From: Petaurus breviceps papuanus
Lineage: Eukaryota > Chordata > Mammalia > Diprotodontia > Petauridae
NCBI GenBank assembly: GCA_028583685.1
Contig: JAMXIF010001194.1
Location: 1,040,753 to 1,104,752, forward strand
Length of the DNA: 64,000 nt
Direction: 5' to 3'
Shown here: one piece after another, positions 44,976 to 55,250 of the stretch
Layout: each line of letters opens with the position of its first letter
How positions within the stretch are numbered: position 1 is the stretch's first letter
Made by a program: the position numbers and the translations under genes
The notes under the pieces: generated by a model
What the model saw: the letters and a program-made list of their open reading frames with translations, nothing else
What the model was told of the DNA's origin: nothing
The model's database searches: none

Positions 44976-46083
44976 TAATAGAGGGGTCTCTAGGCATTTT
45001 TTTTTAATACTAAATCTCCTTAGTAGAAAGGTAAAGTCTCCCTGGGAATATGCCTTCCTCAATGTCACTAGAAGCATAAGGGAGATCCAGTACTCAGATG
45101 CCAGAAAGTCCTTTGCCACAGAAAGAGAGAAAGAAAACAAAGAGATCACATATTTGAAGTGGTTTCTATAATAAACCTACCTTTTCCTTCTGGGTTTCTG
45201 AGTGACTATCATCACTTTTTAAGAAGTGACTCATTTCCCCCTAGCCCTATTTAGTGAATCTCTGAACCAGTGTCTCCTCTGCTTATGAAAGGGAGATGTT
45301 TTGTTTAATTTCAAACAACAAAGCTATTGTTTTCATCCCTAATTTATAATCCAGGAGGTCCTTTGTTTCTATCTTTCCACCCAAATCTTTAGGAAGCCAA
45401 TTATAAAAGTGAGTGGATTTGGCACCAACTGGCTAATCATATCCAACCTGAGCAATCAGAATAACCCTTTGGTAGAAAGTTTACAGAGTGATTATATACA
45501 ATTAACTTCTAGTTCCACCAGAACATTGGCTATTTTCTGTGTAGCCTAATAAAACCAGTTATTTTTTTCCCCCTGCAATGATCTCCACACCTCATCTTTC
45601 AGCTTCAGGAAATCACTCCTTTAAAGTCTAGGAGAGAAGAAATCAAAGCCAGTTTGCCTGAGTTTTGTTCCTTACAGAGCAGGGCAGCCTGTCCTGTACG
45701 TGACACACTCCTGCTGCTGCTTCTCATTCTCATTCTATAAACAGGACAAAAGATGGGACATTATACCTTGACAAAGCACACCAAATACATGAAATTCTTC
45801 AGCTTGGCTTAGTTACTTTACTTAGATGGAACAAAGATGGTAGAAATTTCCAGAAGGGCCTCTCAGTCTAGCCACTGCAATTGTCAATCTTTAACCTACC
45901 CTTAGCAACGATTGGTGCAAAGGCTGCTTGGAGAATCCTGATTGGACTGCTCTGTGAGACAGCACTGCTGTCCCTACCTAGTCTCAGACATCTTGCTGCA
46001 ATGCAGACATTTATTTTTTTTTCTGTAAACTATAAAAGAATTATATTTAAGTAATTAAAAATAGGAAACTTCAGCAGACTCAC
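44976..46083. other. SINE-free intron 1 sequence
   Basis: No repeat recognised. Confidence 0.45.
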
Positions 46084-46320
46084 GATGCTGTGGTCTCAGT
46101 TCGAAGGACAAGGACAGCTTGTTCGAGGCTGTAGACTTCAGTCAGCAGTGAGTCTGAGGCTGGATATGTGAAACAGATCCTTCCTTTAACAAAACCTGTG
46201 GGAGCCATTTTAATGCAAGCTTTTCGATTACATCTCCCTTGCCCTAGCTTTCTTACATGAAATATACAGAATGTTAGTTCATGTTCAGTTCTCAAAATCC
46301 AGCTGCTGGTCACCATAGAG
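46084..46320 (-). CDS. Weak candidate alternative ZMYND8 first exon (...VLRTETTA, phase 2)
   Basis: A minus-strand frame open from 46316 runs to ...SLEQAVLVLRTETTA and meets a donor GCATC|gtgagtc (GT at 46083-46082). The dangling TC plus the C of exon 2 makes Ser, so the frame would continue into LAEEEIK. An internal Met (MAPTGFVKGR) or the outer Met could serve as start. Phase fit alone has a one-in-three chance, the residues match no family I know, and the composition (Cys, Leu, Thr rich) is not obviously selected. Recorded because it is the fourth phase-compatible donor in the same repeat-poor block. Confidence 0.2.
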
Positions 46321-47432
46321 GCATATATAGCTGTATATAGGTTCTAAGGAAGGTGATGTGCCTTAAGATATCATTTGCATTGACAGCAATTAGGTAAGAA
46401 CAAAGAAAGCAGTTAAGTGTCTGAACTTACTTCTGTGATGTACTTGCTATGACTTTATGCACTGCAAAAATCATTCAAGAGCGTAGCACTCTGTACCCTT
46501 AACTTTCTTAAGATGCTGCTCTGTGTTTGAACATTCTTTTATCAACTTACAATCTGGTACATTTCTCCTCATTAAATGAGCTTTTCAGTTGGAGCTAAAG
46601 GTGTGGGTTGAAGGAAACTACAAAAAAAGGGGATTCTTTTATTCATTAAGTTGGCATGAAACAATAACTGATTACAAAACAAGCATTTGCAAAGTCATAC
46701 TGGATGGATCTCCAGACTAGAAATTTACAGAAGGAACTTCCTAGAGAAATTCTGGAGAGAGACACATTAAGCAATCTGTTTTTCCCTTGCAATTCCTAAG
46801 TACCCCATTAGCATAAGAAAAATGTGGCAAAAAAAAAAAAAACAACCCAACAACTGGGAAGAAACATGCATACATACAGATGTGTAGGTCCAAGCTGGAA
46901 TAAAAGTACATAATCTGTTCAAGGTCAGTTCCTGAAGTAAAGGAGGTTTTGTCCTGGATGGCATTTCATACTGCATATAACATCTTAAAACATAAGGAAC
47001 AACATAAGCCCCTTTCCAGTGTTTAAGAGGAAGATAGATACTGCTGAGGACTAAAACTTTATTACATCTCATAAGCAAGAAGAACTACTATAGTGAGCTC
47101 TAACCTCCATACACACCAATTAAGGGTCTAGCAACACAGTAAGTAGAACATTTTTTTTTTTTGCTGGCCGGGGGTAAACGGAAGTATAAGCTTCAATCTT
47201 AGCAGGTTATCCAAAAAAAAGAGAAAGAAAGAAAAGAAACCCAAAAGGGTACTCAAATTAATACAGTTTACATGCACAAGTCACTTAAAAACAGATACTG
47301 TTCAATGCTCATTTGTGCCTAGCCCCCAACAGTGCCCTCCTCACCTGCTGCACTAACTACCCCCCTGTTAAAATCCAAAAATGTTTTGAAAAGTATTAAA
47401 AATGTCCACATCCCAGGGCACTGCTTACTTAC
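46321..47432. other. SINE-free intron 1 sequence
   Basis: No repeat recognised. Minus-strand frame 46767-47078 unexplained. Confidence 0.45.
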
Positions 47433-47520
47433 CAACCAGGGTGCAAGCAACCGTCTCATTTTTCCAGTTAAGAAGATAGAACCAGGCTGGCAGATTTGGG
47501 AATTGATCAAAAAGGAAATT
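47433..47520 (-). other. Possible non-coding alternative first exon with strong donor
   Basis: The minus strand shows CCTGGTTG|gtaagtaag, one of the best donors in the window (GT at 47432-47431). A short frame upstream (MRRLLAPWL) ends in phase 0, which does not fit exon 2, so it could only be a 5' UTR exon with translation from MDISTRSK, or a chance donor. Confidence 0.15.
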
Positions 47521-47546
47521 TTTGAAAGAGTTACGTAGTATTAAAA

Positions 47547-47580
47547 ACACACAGACACACACACACACACACATACATAC
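47547..47580. repeat. (CA)n microsatellite
   Basis: Imperfect CA run with catacatac end. Confidence 0.93.
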
Positions 47581-47664
47581 TCAACAACATGTAATGCTGT
47601 CTGTCATGAGCCACACATGATTTTCTTCCTCTGCCCTCCACAGCAGAGGGCTGAGGAGGATACA

Positions 47665-47702
47665 GTGTGTGTGTGTGGGGGGGGGGGGGGGGGGAGGGGG
47701 GG
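47665..47702. repeat. (GT)n-G18 compound tract
   Basis: About six GT units run into 18 G, one A, then 7 G. Confidence 0.95.
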
Positions 47703-48554
47703 AGAAGAGAAGCAAAGATAAAAAGATACATTATTGCACTTAATCATGCAAGAGAAGAATGCTAAGGATTTTGTTTTTAATAAGTCATTCCTTCAGATTT
47801 ATTGTTTTATTACTGCATGCTGTTTTTGTCTATTCCCAGCCCCTACCCCTAGCCCCTTAAAAAACTCCCCAAAGACCAGAAGGAAGACTTTTTGGAAACA
47901 TTTTGTCTCCAGGCTGCTCTTCAGAAGGAGCACACACTGTTGGACTGTAAGGAAGGAAACATTTGATAACCCATTTCAAGTTAAGATGCACTGTATTACA
48001 GAAAGGATGAAGCACACCAAACACCTAGGCCCAATTGTTAAAATCTGTCATTAGCCCTTTCTGCTGATGGCAAGGTTTCTCCCCAAGTCCAGATTCTCAT
48101 AGACAGAAGTGAGTTTAGCTGCTCCTTACCCAGTTTGGAAAGGTAAACTTGCCTGGTCTGCTGTCTGCCTTCCTAGGCTCCCTGTAGGGCAGTTAAATGC
48201 ATCTGCTCCCTTACCTTCCATTTTCTCCCCTAGCAGGCATGTGAGCCAGAGACAATAGTAACAGCCACACTGCTCAGAGAGAGAAAGCTTCTTTGGAATA
48301 CCAGGACCTGGAGACACTCTAAAGAAGCCCCATCCCCTGGTGAAAGAGTAGGTATGCCAAGGTTTGGCCAGTTTGAAAAATAAAGATATGGCTAATGGCT
48401 ACTGACCATGTGACCCAAGAAAGCACATTTAAACAGTTGCAACTTAATAAAGTGCTGTGGGGTGAGTTTTGCTCCACAAATCCCAGAGAACCAAACTGTT
48501 AACCCACAATTCATATGTCTCAGAGAAAAAAAAATGGTAAAAAGTAAGGCTTAC

Positions 48555-48568
48555 CTCTGTGGATGCAT
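48555..48568 (-). CDS. ZMYND8: ZMYND8 first coding exon (MHPQ + 2 bases of Ser)
   Basis: On the minus strand ATGCATCCACAGAG is followed by gtaagcc, a good donor. It encodes M-H-P-Q and the first two bases of Ser; the C that opens exon 2 completes AGC, giving MHPQSLAEEEIK, the start of the longer ZMYND8 isoforms. The ATG has A at -3. Reading back in frame, TGA occurs 21 bases upstream, so this is the true start for this transcript. The 5' untranslated part lies to the right, from 48569, but its upstream end cannot be fixed from sequence alone. The intron to exon 2 is about 9.5 kb. Such a short coding part would be missed by ORF calling. Confidence 0.9.
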
Positions 48569-48740
48569 TGTTAACACAGTGTTATGTCAATACTTATAAA
48601 ACATGGAGGACAGGCACTAGAACTCACACAGAAAGGGTTTGGCACTTCAGCTTGATGATCTGTCTTCCTAATAAAAGCTAATCCTGGATTGGCTCCTGCA
48701 GTAAATCTGAATGTAAAGCTTCAGGGGATTGGCTGAAACA
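48569..48740 (-). promoter_or_regulatory. ZMYND8: Probable core promoter and 5' UTR of the MHPQS transcript
   Basis: Reading the minus strand toward the start codon there are two CCAAT boxes (plus-strand ATTGG at 48728-48732 and 48688-48692), then a TATA-like GCTTTTAT (48671-48678), then about 100 bases to the ATG. The spacing suggests transcription start near 48640, so the two CCAAT boxes would lie about 50 and 90 bases upstream. There is no CpG island here, so this looks like a tissue-restricted promoter rather than the housekeeping one. The motifs are seen; the start site is inferred. Confidence 0.5.
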
Positions 48741-49965
48741 CTTCCTGAGCGATTATCTTTGTGCAGCCCTGGTGAGCAGGAGCCATCCTGTGCATAGAAA
48801 AAGACAGGCTAAGCTAGGCCTTTTTCAGCAAGGGAAACTTGGGAAAGCAGCCCCCGAATGAACTTCCTCCACACCCTGATTAGATTTCTGAGCAGAGGAA
48901 GGAGCCCTCCGTCAGGCTGCCCAAATCCTGAGTTCAGGGAGCTGGGATTAGCACTGCTCCTGAGAGGTGTTCAGAGAGCCTTGAAGCCTTCCTAGCTCCC
49001 AGACAGACACAAGCAGCTCTTCTTTCAGGGAGGAAAACTCTCAGCAGTTTCTGCAACTAACAGACTTACTGAAGTCTGACCTCTGAGTCAGGGAAAACTT
49101 TAGGGAATGGACGAGAAAGGGGAGAAATCCCAGGAGGCATGCTCCAGAAGAGCAACAGAAAGGAGACAGACCTGGCACCACACAAAAGGGGCATTCCCCA
49201 TAACCATTACTTGTCAGTAATACAAGTACTCTATATTTGTATGAATACAACACCACCCCCCTCGGCCTGATGCTGGGGAGCCCTCCAGCAGGAACCCCCG
49301 CTGAGTGAGAGAGCGGGTCCACAGAGCCAAGTGGTTAAAATGGTCATGTGGTTAGGGATTTACAAGCCATCTCAACAACATGGGGGGAAAGCACACATTT
49401 CAGACAGCAAGGAGGTGCAGTCTGCTGGGCCAGAGTGCCCTGGGGTCTACCCCCTCTTTGTTAATGCAGTGAGGAATAACTAGGTTTGAGGCTCTCACAC
49501 CAGATGCCTGAATTCACCAACTTCTCCCCTCCCCCCACCCCTGAGGCCTGCTAAACCTGTCAGTTAAACAAAAATCCTGACTTCCGTCTCAGCCTGCTCT
49601 GGCTACAGCTTCCTGCCTATTAACCCTCTCATATTCAATCCCATTGGAAAAAAAAAAGTAGGCCCAGAAGAGGACAACTGTGTGAATTTCTGGACCTGTG
49701 GAAAAATACTCGCTGCAGAGCTGTATCATTTCACAGGGAGCTAGCCGAAAACCTCCTGCGGCTGGGGCACGGCAGCCTGGAGCCCGGGAAGCCATCTGAA
49801 TGAGAATAGAGGAAGATGTAAAAAATTAGCTAGGGGAAAAGGCAGCCAGCACAACCCTGGGCTTTCCTTCTGACTGGGAGGGACGCGGCTGGGTCTTTAC
49901 ACTGAACACAGAATCCAACCAGCTAGCTAACCCAATCCGAAGCAGAACAATGAGCTTTTAAAAGA
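48741..49965. other. SINE-free sequence upstream of the MHPQS promoter
   Basis: No repeat recognised in 1.2 kb; likely proximal regulatory sequence. A minus-strand frame at 49589-49795 (MASRAPGCRAPAAGG...) lies in the only locally GC-rich part but has no donor in a usable phase that I can see. Confidence 0.4.
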
Positions 49966-49973
49966 GAGAGACA

Positions 49974-50034
49974 GAGTGTGTGCGTGTGTATGAGTGTGTG
50001 TGTGTGTGTGTCTGTGCATGTGTCCGTGTGTTTT
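49974..50034. repeat. (GT)n-rich microsatellite
   Basis: 'gtgtgtgcgtgtgtatgag' then eight or more GT units. Confidence 0.93.
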
Positions 50035-50119
50035 TAAACAGAAGCAGTACAACAACTGGCCTTTTTCTCCCCTGAGGCAGGTGGGGCAGTTATTTCAATG
50101 TGTTGCCCCACCTGGAGAG

Positions 50120-50262
50120 CCAGTAGGGGAAAGGGCATTTCCTGGACTGGGAATTGGGAAACCTGGGTTTGAACCTCAGCTTTGCTCCTCTGGCCCTGAG
50201 TAAGCTTGGCCGAGTCATTTCCCTTGTCTTTTCTGGATCCTACTCTGTAAAATAACCTAGTC
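50120..50262 (+). repeat. MIR/CORE-SINE
   Basis: 'cctgggtttgaacctcagc', 'ctgagtaagcttggccgag'. Confidence 0.7.
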
Positions 50263-50265
50263 CCT

Positions 50266-50576
50266 TACAATTTGTTTTCCTAAGATCCTTTTCTTCCCTC
50301 ATCTTTGGGGGCTTACTCCCAGGAAGATATTAACTACTTTCCAAAGGCATCTCATAATCCCAGAGATTCTAAAAGCACTATAAAATTTTTCCCTATGTTT
50401 TCTCCCCAAACCTCCTTTGTGATTTCCTAGGGTCCCATTCTCCCCTCATCTTTGGGGGCTTACTCCCAGGAAGATATTAACCACTTTCCCAAAGGCATCT
50501 CATAATCCCAGAGATTCCAAAAGCATTATAAAATCTTTCCCTATGTTTTCTCCCAAAACCTCCTTCACAATTTCCT
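50266..50576. repeat. Tandem duplication, about 147-bp unit, two copies
   Basis: The block 'ccctcatctttgggggct' ... 'cctatgttttctcc' ... 'atttcctag' occurs twice with an offset of 147 bases (50296 and 50443) and only a few differences. Confidence 0.93.
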
Positions 50577-51194
50577 AGCGTGGGCCCCCCCAAGAAGGAA
50601 GTGTCAGGTTCCAGAAGGAGGATCTTAAACCGTCCAGAAAAGTTTCTGTTGCTGTTGTTAAGTCAAGAAGCTACTTAAATAAGATTGAAGTAGCGACCTG
50701 AAACAAGAGCAGCTAGACAAACATGATTCTTCCGAGGCTGAACCAGAGCTCCAAAGGCAGTTCTACCATATGCCAAAGGCTGAAATCATGGGGTAATAAA
50801 AGTCTCTCTTCCAACTCTGAGATGTGGGTTTGTTTGTTCTTCCACAAAGAAAATGGAGAGATGATAGTTCTCTGCCTGCTGCATGGGCAATGGATCCCCT
50901 TCCTCAACCATGCACTGAGGATGTATCAGTTCCTGTCCAGGGACTTGAAGGGGCAGGTTTAATAACAGGGGCAAAATTAAAACACACACTAGATTATATG
51001 AATTGGGCCTTGCTCTCTGAAACAAAGGGATGGCCTTGTCTTTTTCAGAATACAAAGGTCAGTGCCAGCAGGGGCACAGCATTGCCCTCCACCCCCGAGT
51101 TACAAGGGCTGGGCTGACTACTCAATATAGCACCAAAATACCAAGACACTAACACAGGGTTCCTTCATGGGGAAGGGAGAGGACTAACAGAATT

Positions 51195-51310
51195 TGGCAG
51201 GGTGCTTGACAAAGTCAGTAGGGCAGATATTATTGTCACCACTTTACAGATAGGGAAAGTGAAATTACCCACCCAAAGTCAGTCAGAGCCAAATCCAGAA
51301 ACCTAGTTTT
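51195..51310 (-). repeat. MIR fragment
   Basis: 'attattgtcaccactttaca' and 'tagggaaagtgaaattacc'. Confidence 0.7.
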
Positions 51311-51339
51311 AACTACACAGCTGAAGTATGGGGTTAAAT

Positions 51340-51860
51340 TTTCCTGGGCTGGCCTGGAAATTCACACTGTACCATGTATGTAACATTGTTACCATGGGGA
51401 GAGGCATTCTGAATTAAAAGCAACCAGCTCACAAAGGAATTTGGGAGACATGAGAGTCTGCAAACCAGAGGAGTGCTACAGGATGGAAGGGGAGAGCATT
51501 TTGGTATCTAAGCAGGAAATTAAAGTGTTCCAATTATGCCAGTGGATTTTAACCCGAGGGCTGTTCCTTGCATAAGCAGTCTCTCCTCCTCTGCCCACTG
51601 CAAATGTTTTCTGGGGCAAAGAACAGGACCAGGCTGAAGGTTTTGCTCTATTTCAGAAGTGCTATTAACATTGAGAGAGCTATTAGGTTATCTAGAAAAC
51701 AGCTCAATTGGTTAGTTAAAAAAAGGAACCATAAAGTCAGGTACGGAGGGAATAACACTATCAAAAGGCATGAAAATTTAGCTGGGCACTTAAAGCTATT
51801 TTCTGTTTTGGAGTTAAATTCCTTCAAGAATCATAGAAAGAAGGAGCTGGGAGTGACACT
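51340..51860. other. Sequence with no recognised feature
   Basis: No named repeat. The plus-strand frame 51568-51885 has no family resemblance. Confidence 0.4.
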
Positions 51861-51864
51861 GGAG

Positions 51865-52130
51865 CAAAGAATACAGAATGTCTGAGCAAGAAAATGGAAG
51901 GCCAGAACTGGAAAAAAAAAACTTAAAACAGAGAATGTCAGAACAGGAAGGGGCTTTTGAACAAGTAAGGCCTGAGCTGGAAAAGACCTTCAAATATGAA
52001 ATGTCAGAACTTGGCAAGACTTTAAAACATAGAAAATGGACTGTCAGGGAAGGAAGAGGCCTTAGAACATAGAACATCAGATCAGGAAGGAACCTTAGAT
52101 AGTGAGAGCTTACAGGGACCTTAGGCACAT
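51865..52130. repeat. Minisatellite of SINE-tail units
   Basis: Six or so diverged units of about 40 bases built on 'gaatgtcagaacaggaaggg' plus 'cctttgaacatag'. The unit equals the 3' tail of local CORE-SINEs (compare 40160-40250). It gives repetitive peptides in both strands that are not genes. Confidence 0.82.
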
Positions 52131-52885
52131 AAAGGACTTCATTCCCCGTACCAGGGTAAAAGGGAAAACTTGAAAACAAAGAACACCCTTTTCTTCATCC
52201 CTCCAATCTGGATTCCAGTTTCTCCATAACCTAAAAGAAATTTGTCCAATTTCTATGTCCCTGTTAGGAAATTGGTACAAGTTCAAACAAGCACAGAGAA
52301 AGGAGATGTTTAGAAACTGCACTAAACAAAACTGAACATATTACATTTCCAGGATAGGAGCCTGAGTTTGAACAGGAAACATGGCTACCAAAAACTGGCA
52401 GAGAGTGGGCTCCAGGGAGTTCTGGGGAAAAGATAGGTCCACACAGAACCTTATCTGCCAAACCTCTCATCGGCAGCTGAGGTCCCAAGCAAACAGTGGC
52501 CAGCTAAAAAGAATCCTAAGGCCTCTGGCCACAAGCCAGCCACGTGACATCGACAACACAAGACCCAAAAAACCTGCTCTCAGAGATAGTTCCTTATTCC
52601 ACAAATGAAAATAAACACACTTTTGGTTATCTATCTCAGTTTAACAACATGAGTTTGTTATTTGAAGAAGAGACTTATAAGTATTTTGTTCTGTAAAATT
52701 TCGGTTAATTCAAGCTGGAATTTTAAAAGCAACTACAGTTTCATAAGTGCTTGATATCTCTCCTTTGCAAAGGTATAGTTCTGTCAAGATATGAATAGGG
52801 AATCTAGATATCACCACTATGAAGGAAGTTAATCACCTACATTTTCCCCCAGGGGACAAAGACAGCTTGATGCAGACTGCAGACT
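52131..52885. other. Sequence with no recognised feature
   Basis: No named repeat or exon seen. Confidence 0.4.
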
Positions 52886-52889
52886 CTCC

Positions 52890-53030
52890 CAAATGCAACA
52901 GAATCATAGGACTGGGTAGAAACCAAGAGACCTAAGTTCGGTTTCTAACTCTTCCATTAACTGTGTGACCTTGGGCAAGTCATGGTGTGGGGGGGGAAGG
53001 GGGGTTCTCTGCAAAATAAGTGGGAAGAAC
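52890..53030 (+). repeat. MIR/CORE-SINE fragment with G-rich end
   Basis: 'ctgtgtgaccttgggcaagtc' then a G-rich run. Confidence 0.75.
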
Positions 53031-53392
53031 TATATCCTGTCTAAAGCCCTAACACTGAAAGACTGAATTTGGCAGAAACTAATTGAAAACTAACCTATAT
53101 TAAGAGAAAAAAAGAATTTGGAAACTTGAAAGCCTGTGAGTGGATGAAAGTTCAGGCAGACTCTCAAGAAATCAAGATGGTTCAGAGAGCATAAAAAAGA
53201 AGGCCCTCTGAAAATGTATTGTTACATATTTGGAATCCTCTCTTATGTTCTGCTATGCACACAACACACTTTTTTTTTCTTTCTAACTCTGTATTTAAGT
53301 TTATGTTATGTTTTTGTTTCTTTTCGCTATTCTGCATTTCTTCTGGAGTTTTGAGTCTAAAATAAAATTTTGAGGGGAAAAAAAGGCCCTCT

Positions 53393-53525
53393 TTTTTTAA
53401 TTTATTATTAGTTTTCAACATTCATTTCTCAAAGATTTTTGAGGTATAGATTTCCTTCCTATATCTCCCCTATTCCCCACCCCAAGATGGCCAGCCTACT
53501 GAATATGACTTCCCCTAATCTGTCC
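53393..53525 (-). repeat. L1 LINE 3' terminus
   Basis: Complement of 'aatgttgaaaact' end: 'gttttcaacattcatttctc' followed by C-rich 3' UTR 'atctcccctattccccacccc'. Confidence 0.75.
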
Positions 53526-53589
53526 TCTCTTATAGAGAAGGCCCTCTTTTAAGGGAAGAAACAAAGAAAGAAAAGGAAAGTAACTGGCC

Positions 53590-53845
53590 TGAAACCATTA
53601 AATAATAATAGCCCCATTTACAATAGTGGTTTAAGATATGCAAAGATCTTTGCATATAAAATCTCAAGCGATGCCCCAAACAAGCCAATAAAGCAGATGG
53701 TATTATTATTGTCATTTTACCAGACAGGGAAACTGAGAGTTTTAAGTAACTTGTCCAAGACCACACAGGCAATGACAGTCGGGATTCAAACCCAGGTCTT
53801 CCAGTTATGTGGCTGGTACTCAGTCAACTGCTCCAAACATAGACA
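53590..53845 (-). repeat. MIR
   Basis: 'aataataatagccccattta', 'gtattattattgtcatttta', 'ttgtccaagaccacacagg', 'gattcaaacccaggtcttcc'. Further SINE scraps: 53890-54015 forward, 54020-54145 reversed. Confidence 0.85.
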
Positions 53846-54159
53846 GACAATAATAATCCCTATGAAAATCAATAACAGATCACATTAACATAGTCCTTTA
53901 AGGTTTCCACAACATGACATAGGCATCCTCTCGGAGTTTCACGGGCTCATCTATAAAGTGGGTTGATTAAGTGACGTCTACGGTCCCTTGCAGCTATAAA
54001 TCTATAATTTTATAAACAACCCTGGGAAGGAAGGTCTATCATTATGACCATAAAGAATAAGGAAAATGAAACATAGTGATTGGTCCAGAGGGTTTAGCCT
54101 AGGTCTCCCTGACTCTAAACCTAATACTCTATTCCCTGCCTAAGTAATAGAGGCATTCA

Positions 54160-54245
54160 ATTCCTGCTCCTTGACCTCCAATTCCTGATGTCATGGTCCT
54201 CTCTTCTACAGCAAAAGACAAACAACAACTCAGGAATGAAACTCA
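54160..54245 (+). repeat. 3' end of marsupial SINE/RTE-like repeat
   Basis: 'tgatgtcatggtcctctctt' and 'aaaagacaaacaacaactc', as near 63700. Confidence 0.5.
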
Positions 54246-54529
54246 TTATGCTCGGCTTGTTAAGAATATAAAAATGGAATACAAGTCCCCAATATCACCT
54301 GGCTTAGAGTTTGGTACAAAATGTTAAATGTATCAGAAGGTTTACACAAACAAGAGCTCCCTGGAATCCGGGAGGAAAAGGCCATTATGCACTTACTAGA
54401 TCAGAAGATACCTGGAACTTGAGGTCGACTTCAAGATGGGTAGGAATTCAGCAGGTAAAAAGGTGGGAGAGGAGACATGAATGAGTTTTCATACTTAAAA
54501 AGGAAACAAGGAGACAGGAAAACACAGGT

Positions 54530-54740
54530 CTTTTCCAAGGAGACAGAACAGACCACAGCTGTTGTCGATATAGATCAGGACAACTGGAAATGGCATAGGA
54601 TTCAGTGGGAGACCTGGGCCTTATCAAGCTAAGGTCCTTAACAGGTATCAGTTTGACTGAAGCAAAGCCCATTCAGTGATTAAGCCAAGGTAAGAAATGA
54701 GGGAAAGAATGGTCTCTTTTACCTAGTCAAAAAAAATTTA
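54530..54740 (+). repeat. Marsupial interspersed repeat, unnamed family (copy 1)
   Basis: 'tagatcaggacaactggaaat', 'ggattcagtgggagacctgg', 'cagtttgactgaagcaaag', 'gcccattcagtgattaagcc'. Aligns along its length with 63340-63710. Confidence 0.75.
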
Positions 54741-55039
54741 AAAATCAACCTGGGAGGGGAAGACCCTCAGTGTTTCTGGCCAAAACAAAAACAACTGCTA
54801 TTTACACTCACTCTAAGTCAATCAAGGTCTGAACCAGGAGCCAGTGGGGCCAGGTCACCACAGCTAGGGTGAAGATGAATGAAGGGGAATAATACAAGAT
54901 AAGGCTAAAAAGGAATGGCAGTACCCTGGTAGAGAAGGACTTGAATCCCTGGCAAAGGACTTTGGCCCCTACTTGGGAAGCTATATATAGACCCACTGAA
55001 GAGTTTTAAATGGAAATGGTGACATGATAATAAATCATA

Positions 55040-55250
55040 GTGCCATGGTAGTCCCAGGTTTGCATAGTGCTTTTTTTCCTGAACACAACCTGTATTATAT
55101 GCAAAGTATTATTATACCCATTTTACAGATAGGACAAGGGAGGGTCTAAAAGGTTGTGTGACTCACCCAAGATCACACAGCTAGCAAAGTGTCAAAGCAA
55201 AGATTAGAACCCAGCTCTCTATTGACTCCAAGTAAGATTTCTTGCAACTA
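55040..55250 (-). repeat. MIR
   Basis: 'cccattttacagataggac', 'aagatcacacagctagcaaa', 'agaacccagctctctatt'. Confidence 0.82.

Larger units (their letters stand above)
1..48640 (-). other. ZMYND8: ZMYND8 transcription unit, 5' part (partial; runs off left edge)
   Basis: Three exons on the minus strand splice in phase into the N-terminus of ZMYND8 (PRKCBP1, RACK7). From family knowledge this is a nuclear chromatin reader: its PHD finger, bromodomain and PWWP domain bind modified histone tails and DNA, and its C-terminal MYND finger recruits co-repressors (NuRD, KDM5-type demethylases) at enhancers and DNA breaks. Only the disordered N-terminal part is encoded here. The next exon, expected to start with SELRHGPFYY and lead into the PHD finger, is not in 1-7462, so the intron after exon 3 leaves the window. 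The right limit given is an inferred start site near the TATA-like and CCAAT motifs; any further upstream promoter would extend the unit. Confidence 0.93.

Noticed and set aside
44692-45149. Two Ser/Leu/Phe-rich minus-strand frames
   Set aside because: Translations of the (GGAA)n array on its complementary strand.
48125-48140. Weak minus-strand donor (ctgggtaagg) near the 5' exon
   Set aside because: Poor match and no associated open frame or promoter motif.
49589-49795. MASRAPGCRAPAAGG... minus-strand frame as a further ZMYND8 first exon
   Set aside because: I found no donor after the start in a phase that fits exon 2 or exon 3, and the frame soon runs into low-similarity sequence.
51814-52179. 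Periodic peptides on both strands
   Set aside because: Arise from the SINE-tail minisatellite; periodicity is that of the DNA unit.
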